From Thermococcus sp. AM4 (lineage in GTDB: Archaea > Methanobacteriota_B > Thermococci > Thermococcales > Thermococcaceae), in contig NC_016051.1 in NCBI RefSeq assembly GCF_000151205.2, positions 1 to 64,000 of the forward strand: a DNA stretch of 64,000 bases. Reading direction: 5' to 3'. This document shows positions 34,359-43,803 of this stretch, piece after piece. The notes below the pieces were generated by a model, which searched no databases, was not told the DNA's origin, and saw nothing but the letters and a program-made list of their open reading frames with translations. Every line of letters starts with the position of its first letter. The first letter of the stretch is position 1. Made by a program: the position numbers and the translations under genes.

Positions 34359-35864
34359 TCCCTCGATCTTTGCGTTTCCTTTCGTCGCCCTGACCTCGAC
34401 CGCGTTCATCCCCTTCTCCCACCGGAAGTTCCGTAGGGGGACGAGCCTCGGTGCCCTGAGCTTCACGAAGTAGTACTTCCCAAGCTCCTCCTCTATGATA
34501 TGGGGCCTCAGGAAGGCCAGGTAAAAGCTTCCACCGAACACTGCCAGTCCAAGGAGAAGTGAACCTACGAGACCCCAGCTGATGCCGGCCTGCTTTTCAG
34601 AAGTACGCCCGGAGGGAAGTCCCGTTTCAGTTGTTGAACTGCTCTCTGATGTGCTCGTGGTGCTTGATGATGTCGTCGTGGTGGTTCTGATGGAGGTCGT
34701 CGTCGACGAGGGGGGCGGCACAGCGATGGTCAGGCTGGATCCAACGTAGTTCTCGGCGCTGGCGGTTATCGATATCGTGCCGTATCCGAGCGCGCTGAGA
34801 GGGAGCGACGCCCTGCCTTCTCCGTCCGTTACGGCCTGGTACTCCCCCTTGGGGCCGGCTATGCTAAGGGTTACGTTGGGGACTGGGTTTCCGTTGGAGT
34901 CGAGAACCCTCAGTTCAAGGGTGCTGCCTTTCACCTCGTAGTTTATGAAGAGCCTCCCCACGTAGAGGGCTGTTTTCTCGACGACGCCGTCGAGGTTGAG
35001 CTCTATCTCGTAGAGGCCGGGCGAAGTGGTTGGATACCGAACGAGACCGTTCTCATCGGTCTTCAGCTTTAACCCGTTCACGGTGACCTCGATGCCCTTC
35101 ACGGGCGAGCCGTTGATGAGCTTGACCTGAACCTTCAGCTCGCCGTCGGAGTACCAGGCCCGGTAAGTGAACCTCCGCCGGTAGACCACGAAGGTTTTCT
35201 CGACCTTCCTGTAAACGCCGGACATGTTCGCAGACAGAGTGACGCTGTAGATGCCGATCTTGGGCTTGGTGAGCACGAGGGTGTAGTTCCACTTCTCTCC
35301 AGGGTCCAGGTACGTTATCTCCGTCTTCTCGGCGACGATAGTTCCGTTCCTGTAGACCTTCATCCATATCGGCCCGATTATCCTATCGTTGGAGTGGGAA
35401 ACCAGTGAGAACCCTATCTTCACGTTGTTCCCGTAGATGTAGCGCTCTCCGACGTCGATTGACAGGGTGTAGAGGATCTCCTTCTCAACGCGGAGGACGA
35501 GCTTTCTCTCGACGCTGACGTTTCCGAGGGTTCCGCGGACGGTCACGTTGTAGTCCCCTGAGGGCAGCTCGGGAACCTTCAGCGTCAGGTCGAAGACCCT
35601 GCTCTCGTTCACCCCCACGTAAACGGTCTTGTTCACCACGTAGAGGCCGTTCTCCATGTTCCAGACGAGGGACAGCGTCAGGTTGCTCAGCGGCTCGCTC
35701 CCCGTGTTGGTAACCCTTACCGGGACGGAGACTATTGACCCAGGCGGCGCGCTGATGACCTCCTTAACGGGTGAAACGTCGAAGGACACCGAGGCGGCAA
35801 CGCCGCTCAGGGGAACCATCGAGGCGAGGAGGACGATCAGGAGGATCGAGGCTTTAACCTTCAT
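34287..35864 (-). CDS. Membrane-anchored surface protein with Ig-like domains
   Basis: A 525-residue exported protein. A signal peptide (SILLIVLLASMVPLSGVAA) is followed by an NEW3/CARDB-like beta domain (VPVRVTNTGSEPLSNLTLSL), two or three further beta-sandwich domains with LKTDENGLVRYPTTSPGLY and DSNGNPVPNVTLSI (transthyretin/CNA-B-like) motifs, a Ser/Thr-rich stalk, a transmembrane helix (LVGSLLLGLAVFGGSFYLAFL) and an 80-residue C-terminal domain that would lie in the cytoplasm. Many Asn-x-Ser/Thr sites suggest glycosylation. It overlaps hjc by 11 bases at its start, so the two are co-transcribed. Confidence 0.75.
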   Translation of the reverse strand: MKVKASILLIVLLASMVPLSGVAASVSFDVSPVKEVISAPPGSIVSVPVRVTNTGSEPLSNLTLSLVWNMENGLYVVNKTVYVGVNESRVFDLTLKVPELPSGDYNVTVRGTLGNVSVERKLVLRVEKEILYTLSIDVGERYIYGNNVKIGFSLVSHSNDRIIGPIWMKVYRNGTIVAEKTEITYLDPGEKWNYTLVLTKPKIGIYSVTLSANMSGVYRKVEKTFVVYRRRFTYRAWYSDGELKVQVKLINGSPVKGIEVTVNGLKLKTDENGLVRYPTTSPGLYEIELNLDGVVEKTALYVGRLFINYEVKGSTLELRVLDSNGNPVPNVTLSIAGPKGEYQAVTDGEGRASLPLSALGYGTISITASAENYVGSSLTIAVPPPSSTTTSIRTTTTTSSSTTSTSESSSTTETGLPSGRTSEKQAGISWGLVGSLLLGLAVFGGSFYLAFLRPHIIEEELGKYYFVKLRAPRLVPLRNFRWEKGMNAVEVRATKGNAKIEGSKVVWSIDELEPGGEAILQVVLG

Positions 35865-36267
35865 TCCCACCACCCTTTATTACATCGAGAAGGCTCTTCT
35901 GCTTTCCCACAACCTCCTCCAGGCTCATGCCGGCATCACCGTAGTCTATGCGGTAGTTCTTGCCCGTTCTCTTTCCGGAGATGTCCTCCGCCCGGAAGAA
36001 CCTCCACTCCCGTCCGATGAACTTTACCGCTATGTAGGGCTTTCCCCCGAACCTTTGCGAGAACGAGAGGAGCTTTTCGAGGTCTTCCCCGCTTAGGTAG
36101 ATTCTCCTGCCCTTGGTGCTCTTGACCTCTATGCAGAGGTACAGCTTTCCGTTTCCGGCTATAACGTCAACCTTCTTGCTCCCCGCGGATCTGACGACCG
36201 CGAAGCCGAGCTCTTCAAGTTTGTGTATGAGTTCCCTCTCCGCGCTGGCCCCTCTCCTGTACCTCAT
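35854..36267 (-). CDS. hjc: Holliday junction resolvase Hjc
   Basis: Homodimeric nuclease that cuts four-way DNA junctions in recombination and fork repair. The 137-residue protein shows the complete active site: Glu10 (GASAERELI), Asp34 (KKVDVIAG), and Glu47-x-Lys49 (CIEVKST), plus the basic N-terminal RYRRG. Length and motifs match Pyrococcus Hjc. A minus-strand TATA element (TATATAAGG, about 36298-36306) drives it divergently from the carbonic anhydrase gene. Confidence 0.95.
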   Translation of the reverse strand: MRYRRGASAERELIHKLEELGFAVVRSAGSKKVDVIAGNGKLYLCIEVKSTKGRRIYLSGEDLEKLLSFSQRFGGKPYIAVKFIGREWRFFRAEDISGKRTGKNYRIDYGDAGMSLEEVVGKQKSLLDVIKGGGNEG

Positions 36268-36362
36268 GGCTCAACACACCCCTATTCGATCACCCGGCCT
36301 TATATACCTGTTCCCGGTTAGGTTTATAAGCCGTCCATCCAACTCACGCGGGGGTGGGTGAA
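36268..36362. promoter_or_regulatory. Divergent promoters of hjc and carbonic anhydrase gene
   Basis: Two TATA elements lie back to back: TATATAAGG on the minus strand (about 36298-36306) for hjc and GGTTTATAAG on the plus strand (36321-36330) for the gamma-carbonic anhydrase. Confidence 0.6.
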
Positions 36363-36887
36363 ATGGCCGTTTACGAGCTGGAAGGAAAGAAACCCAAGAT
36401 TCATCCGACGGCTTTTATCGATGAGAGCGCTTCCATCATAGGCGACGTTGTTCTTGAGGAGAAAACGAGCGTCTGGCCTTCCGCGGTTCTGAGGGGGGAC
36501 ATAGAGCAGATATACATCGGCTGCTGCTCGAACGTTCAGGACAACGTGAGCATACACACCTCCCACGGCCAGCCGACGATAATAGGCAAATACGTCACCA
36601 TAGGCCACAACGCCGTCGTTCACGGGGCCGAGATAGGTGACTACGTCATCATCGGCATGGGCGCGGTCATACTCGACGGGGTCAAGATAGGCAAGCACGT
36701 GGTCATCGGCGCGGGAGCGCTGGTTCCACCGGGCAAGGAGATCCCCGACTACAGCCTCGTCATAGGTGTCCCAGGGAAAGTTGTGAGGCAGCTCAGCGAG
36801 GAGGAAATCGAGTGGACCAAGAAGAACGCTGAGATCTACATGGAGCTGGCGGAGAAGCACCTCAAATCAAGGAAGAGGATCGAGTGA
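36363..36887 (+). CDS. Gamma-class carbonic anhydrase-like protein
   Basis: A 174-residue left-handed beta-helix protein built from hexapeptide repeats (IIGDVVLEEKTSVWPSAVLRGD, IIGKYVTIGHNAVVHGA, KIGKHVVIGAGALV). The three metal-binding histidines of gamma carbonic anhydrase are present, one in VSIHTSHG and two in IGHNAVVHG. It would hydrate CO2 as a trimer with Zn or Fe. The acidic loop of the archetype Cam is missing, as in most shorter homologues, so activity is not certain. ATG 36363 follows GGGTGAA. Confidence 0.85.
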   Translation: MAVYELEGKKPKIHPTAFIDESASIIGDVVLEEKTSVWPSAVLRGDIEQIYIGCCSNVQDNVSIHTSHGQPTIIGKYVTIGHNAVVHGAEIGDYVIIGMGAVILDGVKIGKHVVIGAGALVPPGKEIPDYSLVIGVPGKVVRQLSEEEIEWTKKNAEIYMELAEKHLKSRKRIE

Positions 36888-37687
36888 GGGAAATGCTCTA
36901 CAGACTGCTCTCCCACGTTCCCCACGTTGTTTTCAAACCCTTTTACGACTTTTACGAGAGGTACCTGTTTGAGAGGGTCAAATCGGGGAACATTCCGAGG
37001 CACGTGGCAATAATCATGGATGGAAACAGGAGATGGGCGAGAAAGCTCGAAAAGCCGCCCTGGTACGGCCATTTCTTCGGATCGAGGAAGCTTGAGGAGA
37101 TCCTCGACTGGTGCAGGGAGCTCGGGATAAGGACGCTGACCGTCTACGCCTTCTCAACCGAGAACTTCAAGCGCTCCCGGGAGGAAGTTACCGCGCTTAT
37201 GAACCTCTTCGAGGAGAAGTTCAAGGAGCTGATAGAGGACGAGAGGGTTCACAGGTACGGAATAAGGGTGAACGTCCTCGGAAGGAAGGAACTCCTGCCC
37301 GAGAACGTTAGAAAAGCTGCCGAGGAAGCGGAGAGGGCAACCAGGAAGTACAACAATTACACCCTCAACATTGCCCTGGCCTACGGCGGGAGGAGCGAGA
37401 TCGCCGATGCGGTGAAGGACATAGTTAACGACGTCTTAGCCGGAAGGCTGAAGCCCGAGGAGATTGACGAGGATCTGATAAAGCGCTACCTCTACTACCC
37501 GAACATGCCCGACCCGGACATCGTGATAAGAACCGGCGGGGAGGTCAGGATAAGCAACTTCCTCCTCTACCAGATAGCCTACAGCGAACTCTTCTTCGTG
37601 GACGTCTACTTCCCGGAGTTCAGGAAGATAGACTTCCTCAGGATAATCAGGGAGTACCAGAAGAGGCAGAGACGCTTTGGGCGCTAA
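36884..37687 (+). CDS. uppS: cis-Prenyltransferase (polyprenyl diphosphate synthase, UppS family)
   Basis: Makes the long-chain polyprenyl carrier used for archaeal glycoprotein and surface-sugar synthesis. The 267-residue protein has IIMDGNRRWAR with the catalytic aspartate, TVYAFSTENFKRS, LNIALAYGGRSEI, and the C-terminal DIVIRTGGEVRISNFLLYQ and ELFFVD motifs of the family. A GTG at 36884 overlaps the preceding stop and is preceded by AGAGGA; ATG 36893 is an alternative. It is co-translated with the carbonic anhydrase-like gene. Confidence 0.93.
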   Translation: MREMLYRLLSHVPHVVFKPFYDFYERYLFERVKSGNIPRHVAIIMDGNRRWARKLEKPPWYGHFFGSRKLEEILDWCRELGIRTLTVYAFSTENFKRSREEVTALMNLFEEKFKELIEDERVHRYGIRVNVLGRKELLPENVRKAAEEAERATRKYNNYTLNIALAYGGRSEIADAVKDIVNDVLAGRLKPEEIDEDLIKRYLYYPNMPDPDIVIRTGGEVRISNFLLYQIAYSELFFVDVYFPEFRKIDFLRIIREYQKRQRRFGR

Positions 37688-38628
37688 AGCTCGACGGATA
37701 TGTTGAGCTTCTTTTCCTCTTCGAGCCTTACGAGTATCTCGTGGGCCTTTCTCTGTTCCAGGGGAATTCTCTTGAGCTGCTCGTAGGCGGCCATTATCTC
37801 CCTCTTCTCGTCCCCAAAGGCCTTCTGTCCCATGTAGAGCAGAACCGCGAGCAGGACGCCCTTCATTGTCCTCTCCGGGAGGGGGAGCAGCTTCCAGCCG
37901 TTGTCGTAGACGTAGGCGACCTTCGGGTTCTCGTGCCCCTCCAGCAGGTGTATCGGAACTATTCTCTTCCCCCGATCGACCTTGAGGTACTCGAAGAGGG
38001 CCTCCCTCGGGTAGCCTTCCTTGACGAGCCCCATGAAGCTCAGCTCAAGGGCCTTTAGAAGGGAGGAAATGCGCTCCATTTCGAGGATCCTCGACTTGGA
38101 GAAGAGGGAGAGCTTGAGCGCGGCCTTCATCGGGGGTTCGTTGAGCAGGTTCACCTTGACGAGGATTCTCTCCCTCAAACTCGAGCCGACTTCAAAGGCC
38201 TTAACCCCTATCCACACCGCTCCATTGGTGAGTATGCCGTACCTCACGCCGGTGTTGAAGCAGTACTTGGCGAGCTGTCTCAAAGGCTCCTCGCGCTTCT
38301 CTATGTTCACGCCGAGGTTCTTGGCCTCGACGTACGCCACTATCTCCCCGCCTAGGATGAGCGCGTAGTCGGCCCTTCCCTCCTCAGTCCTCGATTCGGG
38401 CCTTACCTCCTCCGGGTTGTCCCACTCCCAGCCGAGGGTTCGCATTATCTCCCCTATGAGGTGCTGCTTAACCGCCTCTTCGTTCGACTCGTAGAGCTTC
38501 CTGTGGGCGTTTATCTTCTTCAGAACCTTCATTATGCCCTCGGCTATCGGCCCGATGTCGGAGGATCCAGTTTCAATCCGCGCCAGTTCGTGGGTTGAAC
38601 TCAACGCGTCAAGGTTGCTCTCGGCCAT
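37684..38628 (-). CDS. HsdR-N-type PD-(D/E)XK nuclease-domain protein
   Basis: A 314-residue protein resembling the N-terminal nuclease domain of type I restriction subunit R. The active site is visible: Asp87 in GRADYALIL, Glu101 and Lys103 in YVEAKNLG, with supporting glutamates upstream (EEAVKQHLIGEIMRTLGWEW). There is no helicase part and no HsdM or HsdS gene nearby, so this is not a complete restriction system; such orphan proteins are common in archaea. A longer open frame reaches 38784 but runs over the promoter of the divergent gene. The stops of this gene and uppS overlap. Confidence 0.78.
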   Translation of the reverse strand: MAESNLDALSSTHELARIETGSSDIGPIAEGIMKVLKKINAHRKLYESNEEAVKQHLIGEIMRTLGWEWDNPEEVRPESRTEEGRADYALILGGEIVAYVEAKNLGVNIEKREEPLRQLAKYCFNTGVRYGILTNGAVWIGVKAFEVGSSLRERILVKVNLLNEPPMKAALKLSLFSKSRILEMERISSLLKALELSFMGLVKEGYPREALFEYLKVDRGKRIVPIHLLEGHENPKVAYVYDNGWKLLPLPERTMKGVLLAVLLYMGQKAFGDEKREIMAAYEQLKRIPLEQRKAHEILVRLEEEKKLNISVEL

Positions 38629-38722
38629 GGTTTCCGTCCCATAAACTGTACCCCTCCCGCTAAAAAACGTTTTTGGTGGGAAACCTTTTATCCACTCCCG
38701 AGTACTGGCGAAGGTGATCGTG

Positions 38723-39517
38723 GTGTGCAGAGTTCTCTTCGCGGTTGGAGACGGGGACAAACTGGTCCCCCTCGTTGAGGCCATCGTCCGTGCATCCGAG
38801 AACGATCCCTACAAGGAGGCCAGGGGGAGGGGAAGCCAGCACCGCGACGGCTGGGGCTACGTTCTCCTTGGAGATGGTTCCGTTCGCCACTACCGCTCGG
38901 TCAGGCCCGTTTTTGAGGATGAACCCGGAGTGGAGGGGCTCGTTGGATCGCTCGACGGGTTCTCGGTTCTCCTCGTGCACACGAGGGCCGCGTCCCAGGG
39001 AAGCAAAGGACTGCTTAACACCCAGCCCTTCGCGCTCTCTTCAGCCGGATTCTCGTGCTGGCTCTACCACAACGGCGACCTCAACAAGTCCGGTCTACTC
39101 GAGAGGATGGGCCTTGATAGAGGCTCCCTGGAGAAGGCCTCGGACAGCTACGTCATGGCCCTTCACGTTTGCGGGGCAATCCGCTCGGTTGAGAGGGACG
39201 AGCTCCTCCGAGTCTACTCCTCGCTGATGCCCCTGGTCAACACCAGCCTTAACACGGGTTCGCTCTTCCTCGGCCCCGACTGGGTGAGGGGCTTTATAAC
39301 CGCCTACTCCCGGCCCGAGTACCTGCTGAGAAGGGAGAACTGGGACTACGTGAGGCAGATGCTCCTCAGGGGTGAAGACCTCTTCGCGGTCGCTTCTTCG
39401 ACCCTCGAACTGTATCACCGGGCCGAGTGGAGCCCCCTGAGGAACGGAACTGCCCTTTACCTTGAGATCTCGCCCGGGGAGGAACGCTTTACCGTCGAGG
39501 AGCTGGTGATGGGATGA
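38723..39517 (+). CDS. Class II glutamine amidotransferase-like protein
   Basis: A 264-residue N-terminal-nucleophile hydrolase. The GTG at 38723 gives a protein starting Met-Cys-Arg, placing the catalytic cysteine at position 2 as the family requires; upstream frames would bury it. Supporting motifs are HRDGWGYV, LLVHTRAAS with the glutamine-binding Arg/Thr, and LYHNGDLN. It resembles the YafJ/Gn-AT-II glutaminase family, without a fused synthase domain. The amide acceptor is unknown. GGTGAT lies upstream, and the divergent HsdR-N-like gene shares the promoter region. Confidence 0.8.
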   Translation: MCRVLFAVGDGDKLVPLVEAIVRASENDPYKEARGRGSQHRDGWGYVLLGDGSVRHYRSVRPVFEDEPGVEGLVGSLDGFSVLLVHTRAASQGSKGLLNTQPFALSSAGFSCWLYHNGDLNKSGLLERMGLDRGSLEKASDSYVMALHVCGAIRSVERDELLRVYSSLMPLVNTSLNTGSLFLGPDWVRGFITAYSRPEYLLRRENWDYVRQMLLRGEDLFAVASSTLELYHRAEWSPLRNGTALYLEISPGEERFTVEELVMG

Positions 39518-39562
39518 GCTACCGTTTTATACTTTCGTGCCCTATTCCCTCGGGTGATCACG

Positions 39563-39973
39563 GTGGACATGAAGGCCCCCATCAGGGTTTACATGAGCAG
39601 GAAGCTCATAGGCATAAGGCCCGACGACACGGTTAAGAGGGCCGGCGAGGTCATGACCGAGTTCGAGATAGGCTCCCTCGTCGTGGTGGACGAGAACGAC
39701 AACGTCGTTGGATTCCTCACCAAGGGAGACATCATAAGGCGCCTCGTGGTTCCCGGCCTTCCGAACACGACACCGGTTAAGGAGATCATGACGAAGGACC
39801 TCGTTACGGTGCCCGCTGAGACACCCCTCCAGGACGTCCTCGACATAATGGCAAAGAAGGGGATAAAGCACATCCTCATAGAGGAAAACGGAAAGATAGT
39901 CGGGATATTCTCGATAACCGACCTCCTTGAGGCGAGCAGGAGAAAGCTTGAAACGGCGATAGCAACGGAGTGA
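39563..39973 (+). CDS. Two-CBS-domain protein
   Basis: A 136-residue protein made only of a CBS pair: first unit VYMSRKLIGIRPDDTVKRAGEVMTE with SLVVVDENDNVVGFLTKGDI, second EIMTKDLVTVPAETPLQDVLDIM with HILIEENGKIVGIFSITDLLE. Such pairs bind adenine nucleotides and act as energy or metabolite sensors. ATG 39569 is an alternative start. A TATA element GTTTTATAC lies at about 39525-39533. The stop overlaps the start region of the metallophosphoesterase gene, so the two may work together. Confidence 0.82.
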   Translation: MDMKAPIRVYMSRKLIGIRPDDTVKRAGEVMTEFEIGSLVVVDENDNVVGFLTKGDIIRRLVVPGLPNTTPVKEIMTKDLVTVPAETPLQDVLDIMAKKGIKHILIEENGKIVGIFSITDLLEASRRKLETAIATE

Positions 39974-39978
39974 TGGCG

Positions 39979-41481
39979 ATGATAAAGATAGCGCACATAA
40001 GCGACACCCATATAACCAACGAAGGGGCCTTCAAGGGCTACGCCTTCGACCTCATCGTCGAGGAGATCAACAGGGGAGACTTCGATTTCGTCGTCCACAC
40101 CGGGGACATAACCAACCAGGGGCTGAGGGAGGAGTACGAGCAGGCCGCCTACCAGCTCGGCAAGATTAAGAAGCCGCTCGTCGTCATCCCCGGCAACCAC
40201 GACGTCCGGAACGTCGGCTACAAGCTCTTCGAGAAGTTCATAGGGCCCCTAAACGGCGTCTACGAGTTCGACAACGGGGTTCTGATCTGGGTTGACTCAA
40301 CGATCCCCGATCTGAGCGACGGCAGGATAGGCGGCCATAAATTCCGCTGGCTCAAGGCGAAGCTTGAGGAATATTCCAGCAAAAAGTTCAAGATAGTCGC
40401 CGCCCACCACCACCTCGTGCCCCTCCCCGATACGGGAAGGGAGAGAAACGTCCTGTTCAACGCGGGCGACGTCCTCGACCTTCTCCTACGCCACGAGGTG
40501 ACCCTCTACACCTGCGGCCACAAGCACGTCCCCAACGTCTACCGCGTCGAGGATCTAGTCATCGACAACGCGGGCTGCACCTCCTGCCGGAAGACGAGGA
40601 GGGGCGACGTGAACAGCTACAACATCATCCGGCTCCACGACGACGGAAGGGTTAGCGTCACGATAAGGCGCGTTACCGGCGACGAGGAGAGGAAGGAGCA
40701 CAGGCCCATAAGGCCGAAGATCTTCGTTCCCTCCGGAAAGAGGGTTCTCCGCATCGTCCAGATAAGTGAGAGCAACGTTTCCGACAGGGTTTACTTCAGG
40801 AGGAAGGTCTTCGAGAACGTCATCCGGATGATCAACGAGAGGCTTAAGCCAGATCTGGTCATACACAACGGCGATGTCGTGGATGCCGGCATAGAGAGGT
40901 ACTACGAGCGGGCCTACGAGTACTACCGCGCGATCTCCACGGAGAAACTCGTCGTGCCGGGCCACAACGACATAACCTACCTCGGTCACGAGCTCTTCGA
41001 GGAGTACTTTGGGGAACCCCAGCTCATTGAGTTCGACGGGTACGTTATAATCCCCGTTCTGAGCGCCCAGTACGAGACTCCCATCGGGGTCGTCGGCAGG
41101 ATGGGCCAGAGAAAGCTGGAGAGAACGCTCGAGGAGTACAACGACAGGTTCCGCATCGTCGTCATGCACCACAACGTCATCCCCATCCCGAGGAGCAGGG
41201 AGATCGGCTTCCTCGAAGACGGAGGGGATGTACTCAAGCTCCTCACCAGGGAGCGGACCGAGCTGGTTCTCACGGGTCACGGGGGCAACGCCTACGGGGT
41301 TAAGGTTGAGGGAACGCCCATAGTCAACGCAGGCTCCGTGAGCTGGGAGCTCCACAGAAACCCCTTTGGAAACAGCTTCAACCTGATAGACATCTACGAG
41401 GACATGGTTGTCGTCTGGCAGGTTCAGGCCACGTGGGGCAGCAGGAAGCTCCTGGGAATATGGAAGAGGAAGGGCAACTAG
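39979..41481 (+). CDS. Tandem-domain metallophosphoesterase
   Basis: A 500-residue protein with two consecutive calcineurin-like phosphoesterase domains. The first (residues 1-230) has the full set of metal ligands: [33 protein letters not shown] and TCGHKHVPN. The second (about 255-500) keeps the fold but is degraded in part: QISESNV replaces D-x-H, while [26 protein letters not shown] and LTGHGGNAY remain. It may therefore pair an active domain with a regulatory or differently metallated one. Substrate unknown. The gene follows the CBS-pair gene with overlapping stop/start. Confidence 0.85.
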   Translation: MIKIAHISDTHITNEGAFKGYAFDLIVEEINRGDFDFVVHTGDITNQGLREEYEQAAYQLGKIKKPLVVIPGNHDVRNVGYKLFEKFIGPLNGVYEFDNGVLIWVDSTIPDLSDGRIGGHKFRWLKAKLEEYSSKKFKIVAAHHHLVPLPDTGRERNVLFNAGDVLDLLLRHEVTLYTCGHKHVPNVYRVEDLVIDNAGCTSCRKTRRGDVNSYNIIRLHDDGRVSVTIRRVTGDEERKEHRPIRPKIFVPSGKRVLRIVQISESNVSDRVYFRRKVFENVIRMINERLKPDLVIHNGDVVDAGIERYYERAYEYYRAISTEKLVVPGHNDITYLGHELFEEYFGEPQLIEFDGYVIIPVLSAQYETPIGVVGRMGQRKLERTLEEYNDRFRIVVMHHNVIPIPRSREIGFLEDGGDVLKLLTRERTELVLTGHGGNAYGVKVEGTPIVNAGSVSWELHRNPFGNSFNLIDIYEDMVVVWQVQATWGSRKLLGIWKRKGN

Positions 41482-42347
41482 GCTTTTCCTTTCAGCCTTT
41501 TCATCAGATCCTCCATTATCGTTGCCACAGCCCTCTCCAGCTCGACGTTCTCAACAACGGGGATTCCCATTTCCCGGGCCCGATCGACGACGTAATCCTG
41601 GATGCGCATGATCCGCTCAAGGTTCTCGACGTACCTCTCGGCCCCCCTCGTGGAGTACCTGGCCCTCTCGTAGAAATGCGCGAGTAAGCTCTCCCTCCCC
41701 GGGACGGTGATAACGTACATGAACTCGTTCTCCTCGAGCTCTATGAAGCCCGGAACCACGTGGATACCTTCTATGATGGCGTTCAGGCCTTCCCTCCTCG
41801 ACCGCTCAAGAACCGCTTTAATGCCAACCGATACGTGCTTCACCTGCGTTTCAAAGCCGTAGATGAGCGGATCGACGCCCCTCGGCGCGTTCACCACGTT
41901 GCCCGCCATGAACGAGGACACGTGTATGTCGGGCAGGAGCTCCCTCGCTATAACCTTTCTGAGGACCTCCCGTATCGTGTCGGTTCCGATTATGCTCCTT
42001 ATACCCAGCCTGAAGGCCAGCTCCGTTGCTATCGTGGACTTCCCAACACCGGTCGCTCCCCCTAGGAGAATCGTGAGCCTCACCTTCCTCCGCCTCAGGT
42101 TGCGCCAGAAGAGGTACCTCTCGGCCTCTTCCTTCAGTCCCCGCTCGAGGAGGGTGGAATAGGTCAGTTCTCTTATCTCATCGGTCGTCACGAACCGCTT
42201 TCCCCGCCTTATCAGCTCCTTCTGAACCTCGGAGGCTATCGCGTAGGCGACTCCAACGTCCACTCCCGAGAGCGTTATCGACCTGGTCAGTATTCCCCTC
42301 GAAAATGGCAGCTTCGCCCCGGTTTCCCTGTCAACGACGATTATCAT
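41478..42347 (-). CDS. 2-Phosphoglycerate kinase
   Basis: Phosphorylates 2-phosphoglycerate to 2,3-diphosphoglycerate with ATP. The 289-residue protein has an N-terminal ATP-cone-like domain ([21 protein letters not shown]) and a P-loop kinase core with Walker [11 protein letters not shown] and the family segment [15 protein letters not shown]. It overlaps the 3' end of the next gene upstream (cyclic 2,3-diphosphoglycerate synthetase) by 17 bases, so together they make cyclic 2,3-diphosphoglycerate, a thermoprotective solute known from hyperthermophilic methanogens. Confidence 0.88.
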   Translation of the reverse strand: MIIVVDRETGAKLPFSRGILTRSITLSGVDVGVAYAIASEVQKELIRRGKRFVTTDEIRELTYSTLLERGLKEEAERYLFWRNLRRRKVRLTILLGGATGVGKSTIATELAFRLGIRSIIGTDTIREVLRKVIARELLPDIHVSSFMAGNVVNAPRGVDPLIYGFETQVKHVSVGIKAVLERSRREGLNAIIEGIHVVPGFIELEENEFMYVITVPGRESLLAHFYERARYSTRGAERYVENLERIMRIQDYVVDRAREMGIPVVENVELERAVATIMEDLMKRLKGKA

Positions 42348-43647
42348 CGCCCCGCCTCCCTAAGACGTTCCTGCCCAGCCTCAAAACGGCCTCACGGAGG
42401 TTCTTCCCATCGACGTTAACCGGCTCGTTGTCGAGATAGATGACCTCAACTCCACGCTCAAGGGCCCATCTGGTGACTACATCGACCGCGGCCGCCTTGA
42501 GCTCCACCGCCACCGCATCTATCCCCCTGAATTCCTTGAGATCCTCGAGCAGGGCCTTTCTCCTCGACAGGTTTCCAGATAGGTGAAGCACCTCCGCCCC
42601 CAGCGATTCCAAGTGCCTCGCGGAGCTCTCGAGGGCCTCTTTGGACGTCATGACGAGCCCTATTCTCTTTCCCGAAACATCCCCCAAGGGCCTCGGCCTG
42701 AAGGCCGTTACGTGCACCTCTGCCCTAGGGTTCACCCCTTCAACGACCCCCAGTATCTTCTCGATCTTCTCCTCAGTCACGAGATCCGCCATCGTGACGA
42801 CGACGAGATCGGCGAGGGAAATCCTGAAGGGGCCGAAGTAGTTCGCTATCGAGCTGAGCTCCTGCTTCGCCCCGACGACCACGATCGACGCATCGGCCCT
42901 GTACGGGGGGAACGTTGCCCCGCTTCCCTCAAGGACTATCAGCTCGTGGGGGAGCGATTCCGCGAGGGAAACACCCTTCTCAACGGCATCGAAGAAGGGA
43001 AAACCGGCCATTCCCCCGCCGCATCTCCTGCACCCTATCGTCGTAACTCTCGCCGTAAGGGCGTCCTCGAAGTGATCCGATGCCGCGTGCCTTCCGCTCT
43101 CCGCTATCCTGAGGAGGAACTCCGGCGTTATCTCGAGCTTTTCTCCATCTATAACTTCCGGCTCCTCAGGTCCTCCCCTGCCCATCGTGACAACTACCGG
43201 TCTGGTTATCTCCTTGAGGGTTCTCGCGACGAAGCCGCTGACGGCCGTTTTTCCCACCCTCTTCCCGGTTCCTATGACGGCTATGCTCGGTTTTGAAGTT
43301 CTCCGCAGGGGCCGGGGTTTGAACACGAAATCGGCCCCCCTGTAGGCAACGCCGTGGAGTAGGCAGAGAGAGGCTATCCTGAACCGATCCTCGTAGCTAA
43401 CCACCGGCTCGTCGCTTAGATCCACAACCTCCTCAACTCCAGGGTTCTCCGCGAGGGCCTTAGCAAGGGCCGTTAGGTAGTCATCATGACGGTAGAGGGG
43501 TACGCCGAGGCGCCTTTCAACTTCCTCCAGACTGCCTATTTTCTCCGAACCTCCGAGGAAAACCGCGCAGCAAACGTTTCCAAGCTTCTCAAGGGCCCAT
43601 TCGACAACATCCGGGTAGTGCTCGCCGTCTATGAGTGCCATCCTCAT
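42331..43647 (-). CDS. cpgS: Cyclic 2,3-diphosphoglycerate synthetase
   Basis: Catalyses ATP-dependent ring closure of 2,3-diphosphoglycerate. The 438-residue protein has an N-terminal domain ([20 protein letters not shown]), the P-loop [15 protein letters not shown], the conserved [15 protein letters not shown] and the cysteine-bearing [13 protein letters not shown]. Length and motifs match cDPGS of Methanothermus and relatives. ATG 43647 lies behind GGTGGG; MALIDG at 43641 is an alternative. It heads the two-gene unit with 2-phosphoglycerate kinase. Confidence 0.87.
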   Translation of the reverse strand: MRMALIDGEHYPDVVEWALEKLGNVCCAVFLGGSEKIGSLEEVERRLGVPLYRHDDYLTALAKALAENPGVEEVVDLSDEPVVSYEDRFRIASLCLLHGVAYRGADFVFKPRPLRRTSKPSIAVIGTGKRVGKTAVSGFVARTLKEITRPVVVTMGRGGPEEPEVIDGEKLEITPEFLLRIAESGRHAASDHFEDALTARVTTIGCRRCGGGMAGFPFFDAVEKGVSLAESLPHELIVLEGSGATFPPYRADASIVVVGAKQELSSIANYFGPFRISLADLVVVTMADLVTEEKIEKILGVVEGVNPRAEVHVTAFRPRPLGDVSGKRIGLVMTSKEALESSARHLESLGAEVLHLSGNLSRRKALLEDLKEFRGIDAVAVELKAAAVDVVTRWALERGVEVIYLDNEPVNVDGKNLREAVLRLGRNVLGRRGDDNRR

Positions 43648-43765
43648 GGGGCCCACCAATGGGGTTACCGGGGGAGAAGATTTAACCTTTTGTGTTGCGA
43701 GACCTTAAGGCCCTGCCTCCTCCAATGGGAAGAGTTATAAACTCTCCGTGCCAGATATAGACGGC

Positions 43766-43782
43766 GCTGTCCACTGGACAGC
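43766..43782 (+). promoter_or_regulatory. Hairpin in the leader of the small DUF1931-like gene
   Basis: GCTGTCC and GGACAGC, separated by ACT, form a 7-bp stem in the leader between the TATA element GTTATAAAC (about 43735-43743) and the ribosome site AGGAGGTG (43789-43796). It could affect mRNA stability or act as an operator near the transcription start. Confidence 0.5.
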
Positions 43783-43803
43783 CCGCAAAGGAGGTGTTGA
43801 GAA

